Shown here: piece by piece, positions 22,801 to 35,600 of the stretch
How the letters are laid out: every line of letters starts with the position of its first letter
How positions within the stretch are numbered: the first letter of the stretch is position 1
Assembly: GCF_026151205.1 (NCBI RefSeq)
Contig: NC_087083.1
Coordinates: 4,566,460-4,630,459, forward strand
Origin: Bolinopsis microptera
Lineage: Eukaryota > Ctenophora > Tentaculata > Lobata > Bolinopsidae
Direction of reading: 5' to 3'
Length of the DNA: 64,000 nt
Notes under the pieces: model-generated
What the model saw: the letters and a program-made list of their open reading frames with translations, nothing else
What the model was told of the DNA's origin: nothing
Databases searched by the model: none
Translations under genes and position numbers: made by a program

Positions 22801-23250
22801 TTTTTCCCCCCGCAAAAATATAGTGTCAACGTTTGTTCCTTGATATCCTAAAAAGATTCCTAGTTTTAAAACTTTAAAAAAAGCCAGTGTGGTTTTTAGA
22901 GAAAACAAAGAAGGAATCGGCCTTTCAAACGATGCGGCATACTTCTCGATGGAAAGTGGTAAATAGATGCTTGTTATTCCGGAAAAAATTTCCCTTACAC
23001 TAGCTACCTTAATAGCTAAAATGGTTGATGGAACTATGGGCCGCCATGTAAACCATGACCACCCCCTTAATGAGGTATACAAGCCATGTCCCGAAAAAGC
23101 CTGCCCTCATGTTCAAAAACATCTGTTTGCAACTGTTTTAAGAGTCAGGTTGTGGCCCAATAACTTGTTCATGCAGAAAAAGCAGAATACTATAGTGGAT
23201 CAACCTGGCCCCCCTCAAATGTCCCCATAGAACAAAATTTTGCAAACCAA
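13850..23250. other. Low-accuracy tract A, first part: no supportable gene
   Basis: From about 13.85 kb the sequence becomes dense in homopolymers of 4 to 12 bases (for example C runs around 16886-16905) and in GTCCCC-like strings. Open frames are short; the longest, 195 codons on the minus strand at 15552-16139, has no recognisable motif. Stretches such as 17533-17814 minus have mixed, protein-like composition but match nothing I know. Indel errors would hide real exons here, so absence of genes cannot be concluded. Confidence 0.6.
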
Positions 23251-26200
23251 TGTGCCAGCTGAGGACTCATAAGACTCTCCTTATCTAGCAGATATGGTTG
23301 ACCATGATAAGGTTTTTACTGCCTTTCGATCTTTTCCCGATAATTTATTAAAAATGTTTTTAATTAAGTCCGGGGTCCATGATGGTATATATGGTTTAAA
23401 ATATTTTTTGAATCGAAAATAATTTTTCTATATTGGTTTTGATATTTTGTCCCAACTAATTGATTAACCTAATGTAAATATTTTAATTTATCTAATCCAA
23501 TGTGTGTGTCGAATTAAAAAAATGGTATTTCCCTCCCTTTGCCACCATGTTTTTTTTTGAACTCATTGGGTTCATATCCTAGAAAATAGTTTTCTACCGA
23601 CATTCAGAAGTACGTGGTTGATTTTTTTTATTATTTTAGCGGAGAATATTCAATGTGGTAAAAAAAAAGTGAAAAAAATTTTTTTTGCAAAAGCTTTATA
23701 AAAATTAAGTTTGGTTCTTTAAAGTAACTGGTTAAATGGGTAAAAATGGTGGATCATTTTTTTAATCAAAATATAAGTTTTTGAAACATTGTTGAAAAAA
23801 TATATTAAGTATTTTTTGAAGTTAATGTAATAATATTAATTTTATTTTTGAAAAAAAGTTTGATACATAAAAAGGTTTGTTTCCCCCTTTTTTTTGTTTT
23901 TCGGAAACACACTTGGCGTTTAAAACTTTGAAAGCTTCCCCTAGGATTATTTCAAAACGGGACCTTAATTTTTGCGGAAAACCAAAGTGGTGAAAAAGGT
24001 GGTAAAGTGTGGGGGAGGTTTTGCTCTAGTCCCCCAAAAATTTTTGGGAAATTTTTTCCCCACCTCTGGGAATGATTGCCTGGACCCTGGTTCTCCCCCC
24101 TGTAACCATTGTCCATTCTCTCCCCCGTGAAAAAAATAATCGCTGTTTAGGGTTGGGCGTAAATTTTTTATGTCCCCGTAACAAAGGCTTAAACCTAGGA
24201 ACGGGGTAAATTTTTGTCTGTAACGGCGGCGGTAACTCCCTCAAAAAAAAAATTTGTAACCGTCAAGGGGAAAACGATGAAAAAAAATGTGTAGTGGGAA
24301 AAAAGAGCGATGGGGTTATAATACAACACCAATTTTAGCCCCGGGCGGGAGGTTCCCCCACCCAAAAATGCCAGTTTTATGGTGTACGATACATTTCCCT
24401 TGAGAAAAACAAGACAGACAACCGCGCCCCCCCCCCTTAATTTTTGGGGGTCCCCTAATAATTGAGGGTTTCTTAAGGGGGAAAGTTGGGGGAGTTGTTT
24501 TGAAGGGGCAACCAAATCATCATCAACCGGGGTCAACATCCCAACTGCCGCAAGCAGCCTAAATTTTTACCATTATGTTTCATAGTAGATTTTTGAACGC
24601 CCCCCCAAAAATTAAGGTTGCTAAAAAAATAAAAATCTAGAAACCCCTTTTGATAATGCTGTTATAAGTTAATTTGGGAAGGGAATTTAAAAACCCCCAA
24701 TAATTTAATTGTTAAAACTTTTGGAAAGTCTGTCTCCTATGATAAAAATAAATAAAATAAAACAAGTGGGAAGAAAACCGTGTATGGGCCGTTTTCTAAA
24801 CCTCGAAATTCAAAGCGAACATGGCCGGTTGAGTCCCCCTGGGCCCCGATTGCGAAAAGTAATCAATTAATACCTTTTGAAAGGGGTCCCACCCCGGTAA
24901 AATAAAAATTACTTTAAAGGTCCCGGGCGATAAAAAAAGCCACAAAAGTCCCTGGTAAATTAAATACTTCCAAGTGGTGTTTTTTTTGGGGGTGGGGGCG
25001 GGGGCCCGTAGGTTCCCAACCGGGTTTTCCCTTGTAATAAATGACAAACAATTCCCAACAGGTCAGGGGTTGTGTGGAAAAGTAATGTCCGGAAAATAAA
25101 TCGTATATTTGCCGGAAAAAAAAAAAAATTTTAAATGCCCTTTTTCCAACCGAATCTGTTCCTCCCCTTTGGAGAGGCATGAAATGTCAAATTAATTTTT
25201 TATTAATTAAGTAGCAGTCGTCATTATCAAGAAAACAAAACCAAAATTAATATAATTCTCCCTCGGTTTTGTGCCCAAAATAATGATAAAAATTTGCGGG
25301 GGAAAAAAAATAAAACGTAAAAACTTTGGGGAAAAAAACTAAAAAGTTTAAGTCCTTAAACACTAAAAAACTTACGAATTTTTCAAAAACCAAAAAAATA
25401 TTTGTGAGATTCCCTTTTACCTTTTTCCATTTCAAATTTTTCTTTAAAGAAAGAAAATGGTCGAAAAAATGTAAACCGTTCATCTGGAGGTTTTTGAAAA
25501 TTAAAAATGCTTAGAAATTTGAAGCAGAAAAAATCCGGTAGATACCTTATTATTTAATATTTCAAAGAAATTGAAAACAAATTTTTCATCCCCTCCCTCC
25601 AACGAGAAGACCCCCCCCACACGGAAGCCACTGATAAAATAAAAGGTTTTTAATATAATAAACCTCCCCCTGACAAGGGGTTAGTAATTAACCGCCAAAT
25701 ATTTTTGCAACAAAAATCTCAATCATGAAAAATAAGCCCAAGTAAGGTAGGATAAACTCAATAGCAAAAAAGGCCCGGTCCCAATCACGGGGTTTGGGAT
25801 TTGCGGTAGATTGCCTTGGGGACCATTTTGTAACCTTCCTTCACCATTGACGTCCCCCCAGTTTTTTTTTTTTTTTTCCTGGAAAAAACGAACGAACGCC
25901 TGAATGGGAAATGGGAAACCCGCACCCCCACCCCCCCAGTTTATAGTGGGGGGTTCCCCCTGCCCGGGTTTTTTCAGTTTTAACAAAATTTTTTTCAAAT
26001 TTTTGAAATATAAAGTCCAATTTTAAAAATAATATTTATTAAGTTAGTAATATCAAAAAATTTGACGGTCAAATAGAATTTTAAAAGATGTAATAATAAT
26101 TATTAGGTTTTTTTTTTTATAGTTATATCTTAATACTATAAAAATAAGTTATTATTAAACGAGGCGTAAAAAATCAATCAATGGTTAACTTTTGTAGTCC

Positions 26201-29200
26201 CATATGTTGAAGCATTGGGCATGAGTTCCACGCAACAGTTCCCCCCTTTTTTAACATGATAATTGGGATAACATAGTAAAATCCTTAACCCGTCATTACG
26301 CCCTTTGGCAGAAGTAAAAGTTCAACACTTTCTTCGCATGACCCTTTTAGTGTTTTTAATTTTTATCTTTTTGGTTTTTTCCCCAAAGGTTGGGGCAAGA
26401 AAACGTGTTTAAAGTTTCTTTTTAAAAAAAACCCGGTTCCAGCCCTGGGATGAAATACAGTTTTTTTTTTCCCCTCGTAAATAACGAACCAGAAATTTTT
26501 TATTGTTTTTTTTTTTGGCTTTTAAGCTATATTAAAAAATAAACAGTTTTAGGAAACTTTACTATTTTAAGTACTTTGATACTAATTTAAATCTGCAATA
26601 GAATTTTTCCTTTTTCTCATACCTGAAAAAAAATAGATTGGTAAACCTTGTTTCTTAAGAAACTATCTCGAGTTTATTGTCTAAGTTTTAAATCATCTCC
26701 TACTAACATAGCAAAAAAGTATAATGCTAGCGCCAAGGAAAAAAAAGAGAGCGACCGGGTATCAACAGAAAGGTAATAATTTAACCATAAACCACAACGT
26801 GGCCCCCCATACAAAATTCAACTTTTCCGTCCCCCGGTAGTAGCTGAGATTGATAGGAAAAGGTATATAGTAATTAAAAAAATACAGAACAAAAGCCCCG
26901 TCCCCAGAAAAAAAAATACCGCGAATCTGCCTACCACACCGAGAAAGCTTTTTTCAGAGAATTTTTTGACGTTTTGAAGTCCTAATAGGTTTGCCCCTCC
27001 GATGCCTGACCAAACCTTTCCCAAAACTTTTCCACGTGTCCCCCCCACTTAAGGCCACTTTTGTTTGCCCACTTACCACCACCTTTTTACCAACCTTTCT
27101 TGTTTGTCGAAATAACGGTGTTGTTGATAAACATCCGTTTAAAAAAGGTATGTTGATTAATTGAAAGTGTGTTCATATTATAAACCTATGAAAGACAAAA
27201 AACCCCTTTTTTTGTTTCGTATAACAATTTTTTTTACGTCAGAGAAATCAATTTAATGGGAATAATTATCTTTTAAGCCTAATTTTTATGCACAATAAAT
27301 TTCCTAAAAAATTTTTTTATTGGCCCTTCAAAAAATGATCGGAAATAGCACTTAAAACAACCGAAATAAAGTAAGTTTTTTTAGAAAAAAACCTTTTTTG
27401 AAAAATTTTTTTTCATTACAATTTTTTTATTTTTTTTTCCGAGACCTTTTAAAAAAAATTTCGAAAAAAATTCCAAAATATTTTTTTGTTTTCCGGCCCC
27501 AAAAAAGTGGATCCCATAAATCGCATGAAAAAAACGCGGAGAAAAAAATGCTTTTTTTTTTTTTAAACTATGAAAATTTTTTTTTCCGTTTCAAGAATAC
27601 CCGGTTAAAAAACATCACCCAATATTTGTAAAGTTTGGGGAGTTTTCAAGTAAAAAATCGCGGCCAAGAATTTTTTTATAAATCAGGAATTTTTACTACT
27701 GAAAATGTCTGAACACGGAAAAAACCGTTTTTTAAACCCAACAACGAAATTATAAGAGTAGTGTTCCCCATAACTAATTTTACAAATACAAAGCCTTAGC
27801 GTTTTTCACAGAAACTGGCAAAAACCACTGGTACAGTCCCACACAAGAATCCGAACAGAACCGAAAACGATAGCCTGCGTACTATCCATTTTTATTTAAA
27901 TTTCAAGAAAATCAGTGGTGGTGTTTAAGAAATCAAACAATTTGTAATAAAATTAAAACCCCTCCTCTGGGTAAACCCGTCAATTGGTGCTTATCTAAAC
28001 CCGGGCCTACCTGGATTACCAGACCTCCTTTTTTTTTTTCCTCAACAATCAAACCAAGTTTGTTCATATCCGCATTTTGGTGGGGGCGATTTGTAAATGT
28101 TAACCAGAATCCCCCGAAGCGGTTTTTAATTCAATCCACCAATACGGAAAACTCTTATACGTTGTATTATTAATATGGCTTTCTTAATGGAAGGGTTTTT
28201 AGGAAACCCGCTAATTACCGTGAGAAACCCCCGTTTTTAAATAGAGACGTTTTTTTTTTTATACAAGTGTTGAATCACGAAAAAACGTTAACCTGGCCCG
28301 CCATGGCCTCCCCCCATTAAAACAGTTCGAAGAAGGCCAAGAAACAGACAGGGAAATCGAGGAACAGCCAGGGTGCCAAAGGAAGGCCCAAGTGGGAAAT
28401 TACTCCTCCCCGGACATATGCCCTACTGTGGAACTTGTTTTTTTGTAATTGTAACCTGCGATTAACCGGCCTTTCCCATTTTTGGCCTATGCGGTATTAA
28501 AAAAACCCCCCCATATGTCAGGGTGACCCCGCTAAAAGTAAAAACAAACAAGGGGAACATACGGGCAAGGATAAGGAAATTTAGAGTTACCCGAGGCCGG
28601 TCGGGCAGAGGGGGGTAACTGGTAAAGAAACCGGTAATAATTCTCCATGCAGTTGGAAATGTTTTCCCCCCACGAGAAAGTCCCCCCCCCCCAGGGCTAT
28701 TTTTTGGGAAATTTGCCTTAATCTAATAAACCTGATTACCCTGGAAAAAGCAGGAAAAGGAATTTGGGGGGGGTTTAATGTTTGATTGAGGATGTTATTG
28801 ATTTGAAAATCCGGGACGTTGTGAAAGTAAAAATACAGGTTTTCTTTCCGCACGATATTCGGGGCCCCCAAGTGATTGATCAGCCCTCGGGGATTAAAAT
28901 TGTTGGGACAGAAACAAATCGAAGAGCAAATTGAAAAGAAGCGATTTGACCCCATTTTTAAGCTTTTTCCCTGGTCTTTTTCTTGCCTCCTTTTTGAGCT
29001 GTCCCAAAAAGAAGTCCCCCAATAAGGCCCAAGTAGACCCGTTTGCGGTCCCGTGATTAATACTGGTAAAAACCTCTTCCATAAACCGGGGCCCATCCTC
29101 ACGGGAAGAAAACGAGAAGTGGTAACGGTAAGAATTGTTGCCATAACCACATTAAACTTAAGGGCCATAAAATATACTAATACCTACCCGTTAATTTTGC

Positions 29201-32200
29201 CATTGGTGTCCGTATTGGTTGGATTGAATTACAACTCGATAATATATGTACTTACAATCGCCCAACCAAATGGCGAATATGGAAACAACTTGGGTTTTTT
29301 TTTTTGATTTTGGTTGAAGGAAAAAAAAAAAAGTCCCCTGGGTATCCAGGTAGGGGGCCGGTTTTTTTGTTTAGATTAGCAACCAATTGAACGGTACAAA
29401 TGTATTTTATCTTAACCACCATCAGACATCTGATTCATCCATTGAAAAATCAATTAAAATGCTAGGAACAGCAGCTAATCCGTTTTTTTTCCGTCCCTTA
29501 CCCCCCCCCCCGATCTTGACTGTAAAAACCATGGTGCAGTTGTTTTCCCCTGTGAAAATTGATGAAGGCGTAACATTGTACTTTAGTTATGAAAAACTCC
29601 CTTAAGTTCCCCCCCCCCCGTATGGTTTAACGTATTTTTATCAGTTTTTTTCAGAGAACATTGCCCAAACTTTTAGTAAATTCCTGATTACTGGGCCCCC
29701 CGCGAATTTTACTGGAACGCCAACTTACAAATAATTGTGAAAATTTAAAGTATTCTTGAACGGAAAAAAGGCCCCCAACTAAGTTTTTGTTAAAAAAAAA
29801 AAAAGCATTTTTTCTCCCGCGTTTTCATGGCCGAAAAGGTTTGATCACTTTTGGCCGGAAAAAAAAAAAATATTTTTTGAATGTTTCGAAAAATTTTTGT
29901 TCGGAAGTCTCGATAAAAAAAAATGCTAAGTAAAAAAATTTTTCAAAAAAAAGTTTTCCCTAAAAGAAACCTACTTTTCTCCGTTTTTTAAGCTATTCCC
30001 GAATATTTTTTTGAGCCATTAAAAAAAATTTTTTTTTTAGAAATGTTTTTTTGTAACAAATTACGGTAAATTTGATAATTATCCCAATTAAAATGATGCC
30101 GCCTGAACGTAAAAAAATTTGTGTAGAACAAAAAGTTTTTTTTTTTCTTTCCATGGGAATATGAAAACACACTTCAAAATTTGAAATCCCCGCCACCTAT
30201 TTGCGATGTTTTCAACAACCTAAAGAATATTTGAAAAACAAACAAAAGTGGGTATAAAAGGTGGTAAAAAGTGGGCAAAAAAAAGTTGGCCTTAAAACAC
30301 GTGGGGTAAAAAGTTTGGGAAAAAGTTGGGTCAGCCATAGTAAGGCACCCTATTAGGACCCAAAAACGGTCCCCCCAAAAAATCCTCTGAAAGCCCCGCG
30401 TGGTGGGTTCCCCCCACCAAGCAAAAGATTCCGATTTTTGTTCAGAACCGGATTTGTCCCACTGTACTAAAGGATTAAAAAACAAAAAAGAAAAAAAAAA
30501 GGTATAAACTTTTTGTTTTGTTTGGAGGTTTCCAAAAAAAAGAATTTAGAACATTACATGTTTGTCCAAGAAAATTTCTCATTTTATTTTTCAATTCAAA
30601 TTAATAGAAAAAGCCCTGTTTAAATTGCCAAAACAAAATTATGAATAACATAATTGGTTAATAGAATTGCCTTAAATTCGGTAAAACAGTATCAATTTAA
30701 AAACAGTTTTTTAATATTAAAAAACCTTTTTTTAAATGATCTAAAAAAATGAGGAAAACTTTAAGTCCCCCCTGGTTAAATAACTTTTTAAAAACTCAAT
30801 TTTTTATGAACGAATAGCGAACCCTCCGGTAAAACGGTATTATGTATTTTTGATTAATTGTTACAAAGAACTGGGATTCCCAATTTCCCCAACGTACGGG
30901 TAAAATGCCAAATGTAGTGATGCCTACCCCCTGCGCTAAGGCTTTCGAAGTCACCCCTATTAATTAGTAGTTAAAACAGAGCTCGTAATTTTTTAATAGA
31001 TTTTGTAAAAACCCAGAGTCTACGTAAAATTTATTGTTCAAAAATTGGTGCCCCATTTTCAAGCCGTAAGATTACATTTCTAATTCTTAACCAAAATAAA
31101 TATGTTTTAAGGTCCCATTGGAATACCCAAACTTCAATTTTTTTAAATTATCCCTAATTTATCCCCAATTAAATGAAAAAGTTAATAGCAAAATGGATAT
31201 CCTCCTAAATTCTAATTAAACTGAACCGAAATCCATAGTTTTAAAAATAACAAAAAATCCCCGTGATTCCAATGAAATGTTTCATTAAAGCAGAATATTT
31301 GGTGTGGATTGAACGGTGAACCCCTTTCAAAAAAATACCGATCAATTTTTGAATTGCAATATAATTTTGTTTTTTATATCCAACCATTTTGTCCAAAATT
31401 TAAATGTAAAATCAGACAAAAAAAATGTTTTGGTTTAATAATGTGTCAATTGTCCCCCTCCTTATTTCCCTTTATAAAAACCTATTTAATATTAGAAAAA
31501 GATAAATACTTCAGAAAAATTTTGGGGAATTTAAAAAGAATAGGTGCGGAAATTCCCGAAAAAAATATGCCAAATTAGAATGTTTTTTTCAACAGCACGT
31601 AAATCAACAAATTAAAATAAAAACGAATAATTAAATAAATTTTTAATAAAACTTTAATATTTTAATAAAAACAAAATATATTGGACCCGCCCCGCTTCAA
31701 TACCTCGTTGAAATTGGGACCAGTAACAAGATCCCCCCCAATTACTGAAAACTTGTAAACATATCTTGGCCCACTCCTTTAAAGAATTGGCACAAATGGA
31801 AACAAGTAACCGGAAGATCCCACAATGACTATACATGGTAGCGGATAGTACTAAGGTTTTGTCCTTGGACCCAGTCCCTCTTGAAAGTTGGCATTTGGGT
31901 TCCCGCCGGGTTGTATTGCCAAGCCAGCCCCGATCAACTCCCCAGCTCCCCCCTGAGACCAAAATGGTTGGTATTATAGAAACTGTTCAATGAAAATAAG
32001 AAAATTATACCAGAATTCTACAACAGTTAGTTTTCCAGGACCAAAACGTAAATTTCGAAATGTGCCAAAACAAAAAAGGCAATAAAATTTTGGCTTCGAT
32101 CCGACCCTAAATCCCAAAACTATCAAAGAATGCGTAAAAGGATCCTTAATTAGTTTTTTTAAATGAAATCAAACCGAATATTGTTCGGATTTGAAACAAA

Positions 32201-32650
32201 ATTCCCTCCGAACCATGTGGGTTGGAGTAATGTACACCCACCTTACCCAGAAAGAAATTTAAGTCAATTGGCTCTCAGTGGACCCTGGACCCTAAAGTAA
32301 GGCCAATACATAGTTGGGGACTGGACGTGTTGGCCCACCCTGTTTCTATAATGAGCCTATACCCTCCCAATATAAGGGCCAATGGGTGGAAAAAATAATG
32401 GGTTACAACTTGTTTTGGGTATATTGATAGGATTTTTTAAAAATGGGAAGAACTGTATTGTTTGAAATGAAGCGATTAAAAAAACCTTTTTTTTCCGAAT
32501 CATCCACAAAAGAAAGCAAATATTAAGTATGTTAGCCCTTGAAAAACAAGCGTATTAACAATATATGGCTTTGGTTTAAAATAAAATTCTAACGTTATAA
32601 TATACTCCCGCAAGGGTTAAATGTCCGATATTTTTAATTACCAGTAATTA
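23251..32650. other. Low-accuracy tract A, middle part: AT-rich, no supportable gene
   Basis: Dominated by A and T homopolymers with scattered C runs (for example 12 C ending at 28692, and runs near 29500 and 29610). The longest frame, 193 codons on the minus strand at 28587-29168, has no family signature. I see no repeat array or RNA gene. Confidence 0.6.
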
Positions 32651-35600
32651 ATGTATATTTAAAATAGATACCCTGGCCCGGGAATTGAGAGAACAAACAT
32701 GTTCCCCCTGGAGAAAGTGAACGTTTGTAAAAACACGAATTCCAGTGACATTGCAGGCATTGTCAAGATATACATCCCGGAACTCCCATGTCGTCCTTTT
32801 GGGGAAGCTAACGCCTCACCAAAACCGAGGGCAATACCATGGGGAATATTGGTTGGAGAGAAAAATTCGCGGAATCAGAAGGTGCCTTTGAAAAAAAAGG
32901 TGTAATAATTTAAGTCCCTGCGGCCGAATTAATGTGGTTTTTTTCCCAATCTTATTTAAAAAATACCATCGGAGAATTGGGGGGTTTTTGGCATGTTTTT
33001 TAAAGTGTTAAAAGTTTTTTGGGATAATAATTGTAGAAAAGCTAGACAGTGGGGCCAAATTGTGCCTTAAGCTCAAACCGTAAAGCCCTGTTTTTGGGGA
33101 ATCCAGCTAACGATTGCTGGGGTTACTAAGTCTGCCTTTTCTAATTGTCCGAAGAGGAAATTTTTGTTTAGAATGTTTCCCCTTGAAGAAGGAATTTTTC
33201 AGGAGAGGATCACGCGGGTTGTGATAAACTTTCACCATTAACTGTGGGTGTAGCTCGGTTTATTTTTGTTGTGCCCCCCCCCCCAATAGTCCCAAATTAA
33301 CCGTAAAAGAGTGCGTTACTAAACGTACCCTCAAAATTAGTTTGAATAAACGCCCCAAATGAAATGAATTAGTTTTTGTTTCTAATTAATACCTGTTGTC
33401 GATAAAAAGTAAAATAAGGCCTGCAGGTCCCCTTAACTAATTTGGACAGAAAATACTTTACGTGGAATACGAATCCGAAAAGAGAACTCGGGTTTTTTCT
33501 ATGAAAATGAGTCCCGGCCCCTTTTCCCCAACTCGCTCCTAAAATGTTTTTTCCACTCAAAGGGTAAAATATTAAAACCACATTTGAATTATATAGATAA
33601 GCCAAAACAGCCCAGTACCGCACTCCTAACAACACGTTTCCCCACCTCGCATCGGGGAAAATGTCCGCCCCCACGGTTGTCATTGTTTCTTTTGCTTAGG
33701 TAGTAAAACCATTTAAGTATTGATATCTGGCGAGGTGGAGAGAAGAAAAACAATGCTCGTCCCTACAGAGCTGAAGTTTAATGGTTTTTGTAAAAAAGAA
33801 CCGGACAAAAGACCGGATATGAGAAACTTAAACCAAATCACTTTTTAAACGATGGCGGGGGTCCCCTACCCGTGGAGCCATTTTTGTTAATCAAATTTAA
33901 AAATGCGTAAAATCGAAAACTTCCGGGGTGGGGGGGTTTTCAGCCACCAATTTACATTTCTGCATGATAATCCTTTCCCTGTACAATTAGCGTGTATGGA
34001 TATAAACTGTAAGACCCAAACGTATTTTGTCTACTAATTTGTCCAACGATCCCTTTTGTATAGTTTTTTTCTAGTTTGGCGATATTGTAGCCCGTTTTAA
34101 TACTGATGAAGTTTTGATGGTACCAAAAATAAAAATCCGTCCCAAAGAAAAATCCTAAAATAGGGATTTTATAAGTTAAAATACCATACGAAGCAAGGGA
34201 GCTGAGTGTTAATGAAACGTCCCCTCCCCCCGCTTTGCTCCGCAAAACGCAAAGATCATGTTTGTGGGTTGCTGGTCACCTAAAGACTCCATTGGGACCA
34301 CAGACCCCCATACACAGGGGGGGGGCTTCCAGAACGACTCGAGCCGTGTTGAATGGACGTAAAACCATAGTAAAACACAGCAAATAAAAAATCAACAGCG
34401 TGGTCGGGGTTGGTTTCCAAGAATTTTAAGTAACCAATGGCAAATGTCTCACCCCCCCCCCCGCTTTTTTAATCTACAAGCCGGACATAATTAACAAAAT
34501 GAAATGTTTTTTGTAACGAGAAAGAACTCAATTACGGGAGGTGTAATAGCAATGCACGGGTAGATGGTAATGTCCCGACGACCTGGCCCACCCCACCCTG
34601 CTAAGTGGCTTGAATGTGAAAAAATCTTTCAAATTGATGGGAAATCGTTTTTTACAATGCGTGCCAAAATAAAACCGCCGGTACACATTTCAAACACTAA
34701 TGGTTTTATTTTAAATTTTCCCACGAGGGTAAAAATTCCTTTACAAACGTAATTAATTCGTTAAACAAGAAAATATGAACACAACATCAACTATTCAAGT
34801 GTTTTTAAATTAAGTCAAGAAAAGGTCGCCAGAACTTTACTTAAAAAAAAGTTTTAAAATTATCCATAGACTTAAAAAAGAAAGATTCCCCATAAAACGG
34901 AAATAAAGTAAAAAAGCTGTTCCCCATTTCACACGTTAAAACGGGTAGGACCGCCGGCACCATGCAGGGTCCTGTCCCCCATTATTCCCCCCCCAAAACT
35001 TTTCCTTCTAGTAAAGTTGGGTCCCCTCCACTTTTAATTCCCCGGGATCGTTTTGTCCATTTCCCGTTTCCCCCTTGTGATGTGCCTTTTATTAAACGGG
35101 GTAAGGGTGAGAATGAAATTATAAAGTAAATTTTGGTCGTGGAACTTCCCAGTACTTAAAAAACTTTTTATGCGTTGTCTGGTTAGTGGTCAGTACCTCC
35201 CCTCCCAAAATAAAGTCCCAATAGTTTAAAGCTAAGCCTGCCGCCCACTGGCCCCAACTACCAATACCACGATAACAGTTTTGTGTTCTTTTGATAAAGA
35301 TCCGGTGCTCACAACTGTTTGTAAGATTAGCTGGGAAAGTCCCAGGACAATTATATTTGCCAGCCGGAGTGTGGAAAATTTTAAGTTTTTTATTAAGGTG
35401 AAGTGGGTTAAATTACCGACCCCTCAGAAGTTTTTTATTTTAACAAACCCCATGCTTGGAAAAAAATTAAACTAAAAAACGAAAACTTCAAAAAAGTAAT
35501 CGGTTTTTTTTTTTTAATAAATAATGGTTTTTCCATAAGGAACCACTTAATTAATATATATTTGACCAAAACCCCAGAATCATGGGTAAAATAAGTGGGG

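Noticed and set aside
28587-29168. 193-codon minus-strand frame as a possible gene
   Set aside because: No family signature; the composition follows the local homopolymer bias.
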